DNA of 64,000 bases from JAZREA01 sp045660545 (GTDB lineage Bacteria > Bacillota > Clostridia > Monoglobales > Firm-18), in NCBI GenBank assembly GCA_045660545.1, contig JAZREA010000005.1:1-64000 (forward strand). The letters run 5' to 3'. A program made the position numbers and the translations under genes. Shown here one piece after another: positions 1 to 7,764 of this stretch. Below the pieces are notes generated by a model that was given only the letters and a program-made list of their open reading frames with translations, was not told the origin of the DNA and did no database searches. Positions within the stretch are counted from its first letter, which is position 1, and every line of letters starts with the position of its first letter.

Positions 1-1
1 A

Positions 2-430
2 AACTCGCTTATTGTCGGCGGTATTAAGATGGGAATGTCTGTTGCGATTGCGTGCCCCAAGGGATATGAACCCGATGCTGAGATTATGAAATGGGCAAGT
101 GAAAACGGCGACTTTAAATGCGTTACTGACGTGTTGGAGGCGGCAAAGGATGCTGACGTTTTATGCACAGACGTATGGGCTTCTATGGGCCAGGAAGAAG
201 AAGCTAACGAAAGAAAGAAAATCTTCGCGGGTTACCAGATTAACGACAACGTTATGGCGGTTGCGAAAAGTGACGCTATGGTGCTTCACTGCTTGCCTGC
301 TCACCGTGAGGAAGAGATTACCGCAAAGGTATTTGAAGAGCATGCGCAGGAGATTTTTGATGAGGCAGAAAACAGGCTTCACGCACAAAAGGCTGTACTG
401 TTAGCTTGCTTGGGCGGCAGGGAAGTTTAA
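2..430 (+). CDS. argF: Ornithine carbamoyltransferase, C-terminal part
   Basis: This is the 3' end of a gene that starts before the window; the frame is open from base 2. The 142 visible residues are the ornithine-binding half of ornithine carbamoyltransferase, which makes citrulline from carbamoyl phosphate and ornithine in arginine synthesis. The HCLPAHR motif characteristic of the family is present, as is the SLIVGGIKMGM segment that corresponds to the ornithine-binding S-M-G-x-K-M-G region. Ornithine rather than aspartate specificity follows from the HCLPxHR form. The gene is followed directly by a strong hairpin terminator, so it is the last gene of its transcript. Confidence 0.93.
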   Translation, partial: NSLIVGGIKMGMSVAIACPKGYEPDAEIMKWASENGDFKCVTDVLEAAKDADVLCTDVWASMGQEEEANERKKIFAGYQINDNVMAVAKSDAMVLHCLPAHREEEITAKVFEEHAQEIFDEAENRLHAQKAVLLACLGGREV

Positions 431-439
431 TACAAAATA

Positions 440-473
440 AAAAAGGTGCTCCTTTTAAGGTGCACCTTTTTTT
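440..473. terminator. Bidirectional intrinsic terminator
   Basis: A 10-bp stem AAAAAGGTGC/GCACCTTTTT with T-rich tracts on both strands lies between the convergent argF and PAP2-family genes and can end both transcripts. Confidence 0.85.
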
Positions 474-480
474 ATTTATA

Positions 481-1143
481 TTATTTAGCTTTGCGTTTAT
501 GCCAGAAGACTGTGTATTCTGCAAGCATACAAACGGGGACTGCTACAAATATGTCAACAACCGAGTGTTGCTTTACAAACGCTACCGAAAGACATATTAA
601 AACTACGAAAATTACAACAAGTGTCTTGGCGGTTTTTGAGGCGGAGCGTTCCCTTAACCATGTTGACGCTATGCCGAGTGAGTACGCCACGTGCAACGAT
701 GGGCAAACGCCTGTGTTTGTGTCTAAATAGTATATTGTTTTTACCAAATCTGTAAGGATATTATCCCTTGGGAACAAAACAGGCCTCAAATCCTGGCGGG
801 TTGGTAAGACGATATATATTATGACCGCGACAACCTGTGTAATGATAATGTATTTTTGTAAATTTACAAAGTTTTTCGGGTTATACCGTGCAAAGTACAT
901 AAGTGAAAAAATAATCAGAAAATACCATCCTACATAAGGTATGATAAATGCCTCGCAAAACGGGACGATATCGTCAAGAACACTGTGAACAGGGTAGCAT
1001 TTTTCTGCCGGGATTAAGTTTTCGGTCAGAAAATACATAATAAAATAGAATACCCAGCCAAGCAAGTACAGCAAGTGGCTATATTCCGGTGAGGTGATGT
1101 TTGAAAGTCGTAAATCTTTATAATTAACTACACTCTTTTTCAT
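481..1143 (-). CDS. PAP2-superfamily membrane phosphatase/phosphotransferase
   Basis: A 220-residue polytopic membrane protein with about five to six hydrophobic segments. It carries the C-terminal PAP2 signatures CPSLHVAYS and KQHSVVDIFVAV, which hold the two catalytic histidines, so it probably hydrolyses or transfers lipid phosphates. The pattern resembles the inositol-phosphorylceramide-synthase-like branch of PAP2, but the substrate cannot be read from sequence. The ATG chosen overlaps the stop of the upstream acyltransferase gene by four bases, indicating translational coupling; a longer in-frame extension upstream lies entirely within that gene and was not used. Acting with the neighbour it may process a lipid phosphate at the membrane (inference). 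Confidence 0.8.
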   Translation of the reverse strand: MKKSVVNYKDLRLSNITSPEYSHLLYLLGWVFYFIMYFLTENLIPAEKCYPVHSVLDDIVPFCEAFIIPYVGWYFLIIFSLMYFARYNPKNFVNLQKYIIITQVVAVIIYIVLPTRQDLRPVLFPRDNILTDLVKTIYYLDTNTGVCPSLHVAYSLGIASTWLRERSASKTAKTLVVIFVVLICLSVAFVKQHSVVDIFVAVPVCMLAEYTVFWHKRKAK

Positions 1144-1913
1144 ACGGGGGCCTCGCTTTCTGTGTTTAGCTTGTAGTCTTTCTTTGGAAGGTTGGCGTAA
1201 GGCACAACCTTGTGAACAGGAAGATTTACTGCTATATCGGTAATGGCATCCATAAGATAGGCGCATATTCTTTGCCTTTCTTCTTCGATTGGGGATTCTG
1301 GATTGAAGGTTATTGGCTTGCCGAAAACCATTTTACATAGAGCCGGGGCTATGTAAAGAGGTGTAAAGGTTAGCGACTTGCCAGTCTGCCTAAAATACAG
1401 CTTTGCGATGTCTATGAACTTGCTTTGAAAACTGTTTACAATGTTATTGTGCGGAGTGTAAGATTCGGGGAATATTATAACGCTTTTGTTGCTTTTTAAG
1501 GCGCTAACGGTCTCTTTGAAGGTGGTTAAAAGCCTTGTGTCGTGGTAAACGGGGATTGTTTTGGCGTTATTAAAAACGCAAACGGAAAGCGGAGCTATTA
1601 TGTAAGACAGCAACCTGAAAAACCAACGTATGTATTTTGGCTTTTGGCTCCAAAAGTCTGTGTACGCGTAGTCGGGCACTTCCTTTAAGTGCATCATTTG
1701 CCATGCGCACCAGGTGGTACTGTCGACAGGGCAATACAGCTCCCCACAAATCGGGCCATTCATCTGAGTATGATTGCCCACTATTATTGTGGCTTCGTCG
1801 GGGAGGTTGCTTGTTCCCTCTACGGTCGGAGTCGGGTAAAAGAGCTTTACAAAGAAAATTACAACACGAAAACAGACGTACGATAAAAAACTTGTTTTTC
1901 TTTTTTTGTTCAT
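1140..1913 (-). CDS. PlsC-like 1-acyl-glycerophosphate acyltransferase family protein
   Basis: 257 residues with an N-terminal hydrophobic segment (about 8-25). The acyltransferase block GNHTQMNGP stands where the family has NHxxxxD, and IIFPES where it has FPEG. The family transfers acyl chains to glycerophospholipids on the cytosolic membrane face. The usual aspartate of the HX4D motif appears to be Asn or absent here, so catalytic competence or substrate may differ from standard PlsC. Start ATG follows a good AAAAGGTGAT ribosome binding site. It is the first gene of a two-gene operon with the PAP2 protein, a pairing suggesting lipid remodelling. Confidence 0.7.
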   Translation of the reverse strand: MNKKRKTSFLSYVCFRVVIFFVKLFYPTPTVEGTSNLPDEATIIVGNHTQMNGPICGELYCPVDSTTWCAWQMMHLKEVPDYAYTDFWSQKPKYIRWFFRLLSYIIAPLSVCVFNNAKTIPVYHDTRLLTTFKETVSALKSNKSVIIFPESYTPHNNIVNSFQSKFIDIAKLYFRQTGKSLTFTPLYIAPALCKMVFGKPITFNPESPIEEERQRICAYLMDAITDIAVNLPVHKVVPYANLPKKDYKLNTESEAPV

Positions 1914-1949
1914 AAAATATCACCTTTTAAGCCGAATACAAAGTAAACG

Positions 1950-1983
1950 AAAGGACCTTGCATAAGATGTTGCAAAGTCCTTT
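1950..1983 (-). terminator. Intrinsic terminator of the zinc-ribbon/aminotransferase operon
   Basis: A 12-bp stem with one mismatch (AAAGGACCTTGC/GCAAAGTCCTTT) follows the aminotransferase-like gene on the minus strand; a T-rich stretch continues beyond it. Confidence 0.6.
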
Positions 1984-2002
1984 GATTTTTGTTAAAAAAT
2001 TG

Positions 2003-3094
2003 CTAAATCAAGCATCTCATAAGCTCGTCCGCAAAAGCCCGGTTAGACTTTTTATCGCGTACGCATATCTGTATGTATGAGCCGTCAAGACCTGCAACCG
2101 ACGACGCGTCGCGAATTAGTATATTGCTCTTTAAAAGTCTGTTGTAGACGGTTGAGGCAAGAACTTCGTCGAGCTTTATAAGGATAATGTTACAGTCGCT
2201 GTGAAGAATTTTAAGTGACTTTAACTGTGAAAGCATATTTACAAACGACTTTGTCTGTGAGAAAACCCACTTTTTAGTTTTAAGCTCAAACTTGTCGTCT
2301 TTACGTACGCTTTCTAAAAGCGCGTTACCGTACGCGTCTATGTGGTATGGAAGCTGGTTTTGGCTGAGCACATCAACAACCTCGCTGCTTGCAACTGCGT
2401 ATGCGGCAGATGTAGAAGAAACGTTATAAAACGGCGCAGGGCAACGCATAACAACGGCGTTATGAAAGTTGTCCAGCTGACCCACGACACTTTGGCTGTT
2501 TGGCACAAAGTCCATATAAGATTCGTCTACTATTACGTAAATACCCTTTGATTGACAAAAGTCAAGAATCGAAAGCATATCTGACCTTGGTATGACTCTG
2601 CCCGTTATATTGTTTGGGTTGCTGATGATAAGTGCGTCGTACCTTGTAGATATGGAATCGATTAAAGAGTCTGCATTAAGGACAAAGTTGCTTCGCTCGC
2701 TCATGACAAACGGGGTTACGTCACACGAGTTTTGTCTGCAAATGTACTTGTAGTAGGTGTCGCAAGGGGACACCACCATTGCACTACGGACCTTTAAGGA
2801 CCTGACAAGCAAGTCTGTCAGGCTAAAAACGTTAGTCTCTACGGCGATGTTTTCAGGATGTACACCGTTTAGTTGTGCAAGGTTAGCCTTTGCCTTTTTA
2901 TACTCCGGGTCTACGTGGGAGGCAAGAGACAAATTCTTAAGCTTTTTAGCGACATTTCGCGGAGCAGGAAGGATGTTACGGCACCGGCTGAAATCCTTAA
3001 CCCTGTCCGGCGTGGGAGAAACAAATATATTTCCGCCAAACGAGCCAAACTTTGAGTTATCTGCGAAATTGTCTAATTTAAAATCAAATTCCAT
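2003..3094 (-). CDS. Aminotransferase class I/II fold protein lacking the PLP lysine
   Basis: 363 residues, similar in layout to histidinol-phosphate aminotransferase/CobD proteins. The conserved SNPNNITGR block (about 157-165), DESYMDF with the pyridine-binding Asp and Tyr (about 190-196), and a C-terminal substrate-binding Arg in QICVRDKKSNRAF are present. The block that should read R-x-x-S-K-x-F-G-L-A-G-L-R-x-G-Y reads RCPAPFYNVSSTSAAY: proline (about 221) replaces the Schiff-base lysine and serine (about 229) replaces the phosphate-binding arginine. The frame is otherwise intact, so this looks like a pseudoenzyme or an enzyme with a different mechanism. It lies 19 bp after the zinc-ribbon gene, in one operon. 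The ATG was preferred to an upstream TTG that abuts the ribosome binding site. Confidence 0.75.
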   Translation of the reverse strand: MEFDFKLDNFADNSKFGSFGGNIFVSPTPDRVKDFSRCRNILPAPRNVAKKLKNLSLASHVDPEYKKAKANLAQLNGVHPENIAVETNVFSLTDLLVRSLKVRSAMVVSPCDTYYKYICRQNSCDVTPFVMSERSNFVLNADSLIDSISTRYDALIISNPNNITGRVIPRSDMLSILDFCQSKGIYVIVDESYMDFVPNSQSVVGQLDNFHNAVVMRCPAPFYNVSSTSAAYAVASSEVVDVLSQNQLPYHIDAYGNALLESVRKDDKFELKTKKWVFSQTKSFVNMLSQLKSLKILHSDCNIILIKLDEVLASTVYNRLLKSNILIRDASSVAGLDGSYIQICVRDKKSNRAFADELMRCLI

Positions 3095-3113
3095 ATCAAA
3101 AAACAATCCTTAA

Positions 3114-3476
3114 TTATTCTATTCTTTCTCCGCAATTCGCGCAAAACATGCTGTCCTTGGAAATTTCGGAGCCGCATTCAGGACAAATTACAACGTCTTT
3201 CATATCTGAAAGCTTTTGAGAAAGCTCTGCGATTTCGTCGTTGATTTTATCTATTTCCATAAAAAGCTTTTCGGCTGCGTCGGAGGATATTTCCTCGCCC
3301 TTGTAGCTTTTATATGCTGCCTTTCCTATTTCGGCATACTTTGCGTCTATATCGCTTTTAAGAGAAGAAATTTTAAGCGAAACCTTAGTTGTTTCGTAGA
3401 TTTCTGAGGATTTGCGGAGTACTTTTTTTGTAGCAGAAGTTAAAACCTTTTTTGCGTTTTCAACGTATTCTTGCAT
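3114..3476 (-). CDS. Coiled-coil protein with C-terminal zinc ribbon
   Basis: 120 residues. The first roughly 90 are charged and helical, with heptad-like spacing consistent with a coiled coil. The C-terminus is a double CxxC zinc ribbon (CPECGSEISKDSMFCANCG, about 98-116). No catalytic motif is visible; such short zinc-ribbon proteins usually act as scaffolds or membrane-associated adaptors (family knowledge). The start follows a clear AAAGGAG ribosome binding site. It is the promoter-proximal gene of a two-gene operon with the degenerate aminotransferase, so a shared function is plausible but unknown. Confidence 0.7.
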   Translation of the reverse strand: MQEYVENAKKVLTSATKKVLRKSSEIYETTKVSLKISSLKSDIDAKYAEIGKAAYKSYKGEEISSDAAEKLFMEIDKINDEIAELSQKLSDMKDVVICPECGSEISKDSMFCANCGERIE

Positions 3477-3662
3477 AGATAATCGCTCCTTTTTTAGTTA
3501 TTAGATATATTATACTACATAATATAAAAAAAATAAAGGTGTTGACAAAATATTTTTAAAAAATGTAGAAAATTGTCCCGGATGCCCAAAACCTCTATTG
3601 ATAAATCTGAGCGTTTGTGATAGAATTAATTCATAATAAATATTTGATTTTTGAGGTGCAAT

Positions 3663-4304
3663 ATGGCGGAAAAGAGCTTTTGGTCGGACAAAAAGGACAT
3701 AAAGTGGTTTGCCAATTTATGGTATTATTATAAAAAGGTATTTTTTATATCAATTGCTGTTATACTAATAATTGTTTACGGAGTTATCTCTTGCGCGAGA
3801 ACGGTTGACTACGACCTTTTAATGTATTACTTTGGGTCTACACACTTAAACTCTGAAACATTTGACGATGCCGCAAGATACTTTGAGGGAGTTTTGGAAG
3901 ATGCTGACGGCAAAGGCGGGGTTAATGTTTTGTGTAACAATCTTACATCAGTAGAGGCCCCTGAGGCTGCTACGGAGATAGATATGGTTATGCAGTCTAA
4001 AATCCATATTGAAATTGCCGAGGGCGACGGGTATCTTTACATTATGACTAAAAAGTGGCTGGATTATTGCACAGAAAGTGACCTTTTAGAAGATGTTTCG
4101 GAGTACATTGGTGCTGACGAGGCTGTTTATGCCATAGAGATTACAGACAACAAGCTTATGGATGAGTTTGGCTTTTCGGGCAGTGAAGAAGCTTTATATG
4201 TTGGCGTAAGGGCCCTTAACAACAACAGAATAGGCAAGACTTTACATGAAAAAAAACAGGCTAACGCGTTTTTGGCCCTGAAAACAATTTTTAATTCAAA
4301 ATAA
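3663..4304 (+). CDS. Membrane-anchored protein of unknown function
   Basis: 213 residues. A short basic cytoplasmic N-terminus (FWSDKKDIKWFANLWYYYKK) is followed by one transmembrane helix at about 29-48; the remaining 165 residues would lie outside. The exterior part is acidic with no recognised motif. The ATG was chosen because GAGGTG stands seven bases or so before it; an in-frame TTG just upstream overlaps that ribosome binding site. It is divergent from the zinc-ribbon operon and precedes the tRNA pair, which has its own promoter. I do not recognise the family. Confidence 0.65.
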   Translation: MAEKSFWSDKKDIKWFANLWYYYKKVFFISIAVILIIVYGVISCARTVDYDLLMYYFGSTHLNSETFDDAARYFEGVLEDADGKGGVNVLCNNLTSVEAPEAATEIDMVMQSKIHIEIAEGDGYLYIMTKKWLDYCTESDLLEDVSEYIGADEAVYAIEITDNKLMDEFGFSGSEEALYVGVRALNNNRIGKTLHEKKQANAFLALKTIFNSK

Positions 4305-4327
4305 TTTCTAAAAATTTCAAAAAAGTG

Positions 4328-4356
4328 TTGACAAACCTAACTTGCGATGTTATAAT
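4328..4356 (+). promoter_or_regulatory. Sigma-A promoter of the tRNA pair
   Basis: Perfect TTGACA and TATAAT hexamers separated by 17 bp, 22 bases before tRNA-Ile. Confidence 0.88.
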
Positions 4357-4378
4357 ATATCCTGTGCCTAGGGGAAAT

Positions 4379-4455
4379 GGACTTATAGCTCAGCAGGTTA
4401 GAGCACTCGCCTGATAAGCGAGAGGTCGGTGGTTCGAGTCCACTTGAGTCCACCA
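4379..4455 (+). tRNA. tRNA-Ile (GAT)
   Basis: Complete cloverleaf with encoded CCA. The acceptor stem GGACTTA pairs with TGAGTCC (one G-U), the anticodon loop is CTGATAA with anticodon GAT flanked by CTCGC/GCGAG, and the T-loop is GGTTCGAGTCC. It is the first tRNA of a two-tRNA transcript. Confidence 0.96.
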
Positions 4456-4463
4456 CACTATAT

Positions 4464-4539
4464 TCCTCAATAGCTCAGTCGGTAGAGCGCATGACTGTTA
4501 ATCATGATGTCGTTGGTTCAAGTCCAACTTGAGGAGCCA
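4464..4539 (+). tRNA. tRNA-Asn (GTT)
   Basis: Complete cloverleaf with encoded CCA. The acceptor stem TCCTCAA pairs with TTGAGGA, the anticodon loop is CTGTTAA with anticodon GTT, and the T-arm is TTGGTTCAAGTCCAA. It lies eight bases after tRNA-Ile and shares its promoter and terminator. Confidence 0.96.
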
Positions 4540-4543
4540 CACA

Positions 4544-4577
4544 AAAGAAGATGTCCAAAAGGACATCTTCTTTTTTT
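4544..4577 (+). terminator. Intrinsic terminator of the tRNA pair
   Basis: A 13-bp perfect stem (AAAGAAGATGTCC/GGACATCTTCTTT) with a 4-nt loop is followed by a run of T. Confidence 0.92.
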
Positions 4578-4617
4578 GTTATCAGTTTAAAAATATTATA
4601 AAAAAGGGGCGTTTTTT

Positions 4618-5889
4618 GTGGGATATTCTTTGCTGCTTTTTGTTGCTACATATGTTTTAATGCTTGTGTTTGGCAAATTTCGTACGCATATAGCGCTTGG
4701 CTCGGCTTTGGTTTTTATACTGAGCGGTATGCTTCCTTGGGACGAGGTATTTTCGTCGGTTGACTTTAATGTTTTATTGATGATTGCCGGCACGATGGGG
4801 ATTGTAAAACTGTTTATTGACAGCAAGATGCCTGCTTTACTTGCAGAAATTGTAATGTCTAAGGTTCCGAATATTCAAGTGGCGGCGGTAGCTTTGGCGC
4901 TATTTGCCGGTATTATTTCTGCCTTTGTTGACAACGTGGCGACTGTTTTAATGGTTGCACCGATTGCGATGGAGATATGCAAAAAGCTAAAAACCAACCC
5001 TGTTCCTTTTGTTATAGCCATTGCAGTTTCATCTAATTTACAGGGGGCTGCAACGTTAGTGGGGGACACAACGGCTATTATGCTTGGGTCATATGCGGGT
5101 ATGAGCTTTTTGGACTTCTTTTGGTATCAGGGTAAACCCGGGATGTTTTTCGCCGTTGAGCTTGGTGCGGCCGTTTCGGCTATTATTCTTGCGTGGCTGT
5201 TTCGCGCTGAAAAATCGGTTGTCGGAAAGGTGCGCAGCAGAACGGTCGTTACAGACTATGTTCCGACGATTTTGCTTTTGTCAAGCATTTTGCTTTTGAT
5301 AACTGCGTCTTTTGTCCCAAACAAGCCTGATATAACTAACGGCATGATTTGCATCACTTTGTTTGTAATTGGTTTAATTCATACTTTCTTAAAACGAGGG
5401 AAGTTATCAGACGGAATTGAAGCTATCACTGCTATTGACTTTGAAACAATTGGGCTTTTATTCGGCCTGTTTATTGTAATCGGAGGAATTACACATATGG
5501 GAATTATAGATGCTGCCGCCACGATGTTGGCAAAAGTGGGTGGAGGCAATGTCTTTGTGTTATATACCGTTATTGTGTGGGCGTCGGTTGTCTTGTCCGC
5601 TTTTATTGACAACATTCCGTATGTTGCAACGATGCTTCCTGTTGTAAGCGGGCTTGCTGCGGAACTTGGGATTGAGCCTACGATTTTGTACTTTGGTCTT
5701 TTGTCGGGTGCTACCCTTGGAGGTAACTGCACGCCTATTGGTGCGTCTGCCAACATCACAGGAATAGGCATTTTGAGAAAAGCGGGATATACTGTGAAAA
5801 ACGGAGATTTTTTCAGAATTGGGATTCCTTTTACCATTGCTGCTATTGTACCTGCGTACATTTACTTTTGGGTTATATATGGAATATAG
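4618..5889 (+). CDS. ArsB/NhaD (ion transporter superfamily) permease
   Basis: 423 residues with about 11-12 hydrophobic helices. The pattern of two related halves, FVDNVATVLMVAPIA in the first and FIDNIPYVATMLPVV in the second, is characteristic of the ArsB/NhaD/citrate-type ion transporter superfamily. Each is followed by a GD(T)- or GGNCTPIGA-type hairpin loop. The cargo (arsenite, sodium/proton or dicarboxylate) cannot be decided from motifs. It starts at GTG behind a weak GGGGC ribosome binding site. It stands alone between the tRNA terminator and its own terminator; no arsR, arsC or regulator is adjacent in the same transcript, so an arsenic role is not favoured. Confidence 0.85.
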   Translation: MGYSLLLFVATYVLMLVFGKFRTHIALGSALVFILSGMLPWDEVFSSVDFNVLLMIAGTMGIVKLFIDSKMPALLAEIVMSKVPNIQVAAVALALFAGIISAFVDNVATVLMVAPIAMEICKKLKTNPVPFVIAIAVSSNLQGAATLVGDTTAIMLGSYAGMSFLDFFWYQGKPGMFFAVELGAAVSAIILAWLFRAEKSVVGKVRSRTVVTDYVPTILLLSSILLLITASFVPNKPDITNGMICITLFVIGLIHTFLKRGKLSDGIEAITAIDFETIGLLFGLFIVIGGITHMGIIDAAATMLAKVGGGNVFVLYTVIVWASVVLSAFIDNIPYVATMLPVVSGLAAELGIEPTILYFGLLSGATLGGNCTPIGASANITGIGILRKAGYTVKNGDFFRIGIPFTIAAIVPAYIYFWVIYGI

Positions 5890-5895
5890 TTTTAA

Positions 5896-5937
5896 AAAAA
5901 GAACGACCAGGCTTTTTTGTCAGGTCGTTTTTTGTTT
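5896..5937 (+). terminator. Intrinsic terminator after the permease
   Basis: The hairpin AACGACC/GGTCGTT, extendable with wobble pairs, is followed by TTTTTTG. Confidence 0.8.
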
Positions 5938-5943
5938 ATCATA

Positions 5944-5967
5944 CTATTTAGAAAAAAATCTAAATAG
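5944..5967 (+). promoter_or_regulatory. Operator O1 for the SdpR-type repressor
   Basis: An inverted repeat with half-sites CTATTTAGA and TCTAAATAG around six A residues lies just upstream of the -35 element. The core is ATTTAGA-N6-TCTAAAT. Confidence 0.75.
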
Positions 5968-5970
5968 GTG

Positions 5971-5999
5971 TTGACAACGGAAGAGGGTTGTAATATAAT
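5971..5999 (+). promoter_or_regulatory. Sigma-A promoter of sdpR-sdpI
   Basis: TTGACA and TATAAT with a 17-bp spacer. The promoter is bracketed by the two identical operator cores, an arrangement typical of autorepression. Confidence 0.88.
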
Positions 6000-6023
6000 C
6001 TATTTAGAAATATTTCTAAATAG
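6000..6023 (+). promoter_or_regulatory. Operator O2 for the SdpR-type repressor
   Basis: A perfect 24-bp palindrome made of CTATTTAGAAAT and its reverse complement starts on the base after the -10 element and so covers the transcription start. It contains the same ATTTAGA-N6-TCTAAAT core as O1. Confidence 0.8.
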
Positions 6024-6034
6024 GAAGTGGTATT

Positions 6035-6301
6035 ATGGGTATGAGCGAAACGTTAAAAGCTATATCGGACCCTGTAAGAAGAGATATATTATCTTTGCTT
6101 AAGGAGGGTAAAAAGTCGGCAGGGGAAATAGGAGAACATTTTGATTTGACGGGGGCGACTGTTTCGTACCATTTGACAAAACTAAAAAAGGCAGACCTTA
6201 TTGCGGAAGAAAAGTACAAAAATTTTATATACTACGAGCTTAATACATCTGTATTTGAAGACGTGATTAAATGGATTTATGCGTTAGGGGGGAATAAATA
6301 A
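6035..6301 (+). CDS. sdpR: ArsR-family (SdpR-like) transcriptional autorepressor
   Basis: An 88-residue winged-helix protein. The recognition helix region reads SAGEIGEHFDLTGATVSYHL and is followed by a short wing, as in SdpR/ArsR repressors; no metal-binding ELCVCDL-type motif is present, which fits the SdpR branch. It is encoded immediately ahead of, and overlapping by one base, an SdpI-like membrane protein. In Bacillus subtilis SdpI sequesters SdpR when the SdpC toxin is bound (known for the family). Two palindromes at its own promoter are the probable operators. The ATG at the annotated start has GGAAGTGG before it; a second ATG two codons later is possible. Confidence 0.86.
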   Translation: MGMSETLKAISDPVRRDILSLLKEGKKSAGEIGEHFDLTGATVSYHLTKLKKADLIAEEKYKNFIYYELNTSVFEDVIKWIYALGGNK

Positions 6302-6912
6302 TGAAATTTTTTAAATGGAAAGTATTTGCTGTTACAAGTGCCGTTTGCTTATTGCCTATAATATTAGGAATATCGCTTTGGAACGAGCTTCCTGACACGA
6401 TGGCTATACACTTTAACATTTACGGGGTTGCGGACAACTTTGCGTCAAAGGGGTTTGTCGTTTTCGGGCTACCTGTGTTGATGGTGTTATTACAGGCGTT
6501 TAGCTGTTTTGTAAACGACATAAACGCATATAAGCATGGGGAAAGAAAGAAGTTTGAAACTGTGACTAAATGGATTATTCCCTGTTTGACGGTTGTTTTA
6601 CAAGTAATAACGTTGGGATACGGACTTGGTTGGAATATAAACATAACAAAGGCGGCTGCTTTAATTGTAGGGGTGCTTTTCCTTGTAACAGGGAACTATC
6701 TGCCGAAGTTTGACCGTATTAAAAATTATGATGTAGATGCTGAAAAAGCCAGAAAAATTAACAGATTCGTTGGTTACGAAACGGTTGTTATGGGGATTTT
6801 GTTTATAATTACTGCGTTTCTGCCGCCTGTAAGCACGGCTATTTGCTTGCTTCTTATGATACCGTACGCTATTATAGCTGTGGTTTACGGAATAAAGGTG
6901 GGGCGAAAATAG
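6301..6912 (+). CDS. sdpI: SdpI-like membrane immunity/signal protein
   Basis: 203 residues with about six transmembrane helices. The N-terminal DUF1648 module has the typical WNELPDTMAIHFNIYGVADN segment, and the C-terminal half matches the SdpI domain. The family protects against the SdpC killing factor and relieves SdpR repression; whether this copy confers immunity is not shown. No sdpA, sdpB or sdpC toxin genes lie in the window, so it may sense a toxin made by other strains or another envelope signal. It is translationally coupled to sdpR by a TAATG overlap and preceded by a strong G-rich ribosome binding site. Confidence 0.85.
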   Translation: MKFFKWKVFAVTSAVCLLPIILGISLWNELPDTMAIHFNIYGVADNFASKGFVVFGLPVLMVLLQAFSCFVNDINAYKHGERKKFETVTKWIIPCLTVVLQVITLGYGLGWNINITKAAALIVGVLFLVTGNYLPKFDRIKNYDVDAEKARKINRFVGYETVVMGILFIITAFLPPVSTAICLLLMIPYAIIAVVYGIKVGRK

Positions 6913-6925
6913 AGTTTTGGATACA

Positions 6926-6960
6926 AAAAAGACAGTATGATAAAAACATACTGTCTTTTT
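6926..6960. terminator. Bidirectional intrinsic terminator
   Basis: A 14-bp perfect stem (AAAAAGACAGTATG and its complement) with T runs at both ends separates the convergent sdpI and ymdB genes. Confidence 0.9.
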
Positions 6961-6964
6961 ATTT

Positions 6965-7741
6965 TTATAAAATTTGAAGTCTTTCGACGGAAATTGCCTT
7001 GCCGGTTGATTCGTCGACGTCTACTATCAGGGCGTTTAGTGTAACCGGGCCTGATTGTATTTCGTGCCTTTGGTGTGTGCAGGTGAGGAATTTTTTAATA
7101 ATAATTTCCTTCTTTACACCAAGCACGCTGTCGTGGCACCCTGTCATACCGACATCGGTAATATACGCTGTGCCGTTTGGCAAAATCTTTTCGTCTGCGG
7201 TCTGGACGTGCGTATGTGTGCCGAAAACGGCAGAGACCTTACCGTCCAGGTAAAAACCCATCGCGAGCTTTTCACTCGTCGCTTCCGCGTGGAAGTCAAC
7301 GATTATGACATCGGATTCGTCCTTTATTTTAGATACAACCTCGTCTGCCTTTGCAAAGGGACAGTCGCAAGATTCCATAAAAACTCTGCCGATAAGGCTT
7401 ATTACGCCGACGCGGACGCCGCATATATCGCAAACGGTATATCCCGCCCCTTCGTTAGATGAGGGGAGGTTAGCCGGGCGAAGTACGGGGAAGTCGTTGT
7501 CAAACAATTCGTAAATATCCTTATGGTTATAGGTATGGTTACCCATGGTGATTACATCCACACCGCAGCCGTACAGGGTCTTGGCAGTTTCGATATTTAT
7601 GCCCTTGCCTACGGGGGTGGAGTTTTCGCCATTTGCAACAACAAAGTCGATTTTATTTAAATTTTTGAGCGTTCCTAAGTGGCTGCGAAGATACTCTACG
7701 CCATCGCTTCCAACTATGTCGCCGATTAGCATTATTCTCAT
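6965..7741 (-). CDS. ymdB: YmdB-family metallophosphoesterase
   Basis: 258 residues, full length for the YmdB/DUF64 family of calcineurin-like phosphoesterases. Metal ligands are visible as GDIVGSDG at the N-terminus, VVANGENS (about 34-41), MGNHTYNHKD (about 66-75), DFHAEAT and GTHTHVQTAD. The Bacillus subtilis member hydrolyses 2',3'-cyclic nucleotides and affects biofilm formation and RNA turnover; that role is assumed by family. It is the last gene of the minus-strand operon that begins with the HAD phosphatase, 23 bp after the membrane protein gene. Confidence 0.93.
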   Translation of the reverse strand: MRIMLIGDIVGSDGVEYLRSHLGTLKNLNKIDFVVANGENSTPVGKGINIETAKTLYGCGVDVITMGNHTYNHKDIYELFDNDFPVLRPANLPSSNEGAGYTVCDICGVRVGVISLIGRVFMESCDCPFAKADEVVSKIKDESDVIIVDFHAEATSEKLAMGFYLDGKVSAVFGTHTHVQTADEKILPNGTAYITDVGMTGCHDSVLGVKKEIIIKKFLTCTHQRHEIQSGPVTLNALIVDVDESTGKAISVERLQIL

Positions 7742-7764
7742 TAAAAATAGTCCTTTATATAACT

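Noticed and set aside
4618..5889. Arsenite efflux pump ArsB
   Set aside because: The superfamily fits, but no ars gene is adjacent and the ArsR-type gene downstream is an SdpR relative with its own promoter beyond a terminator.
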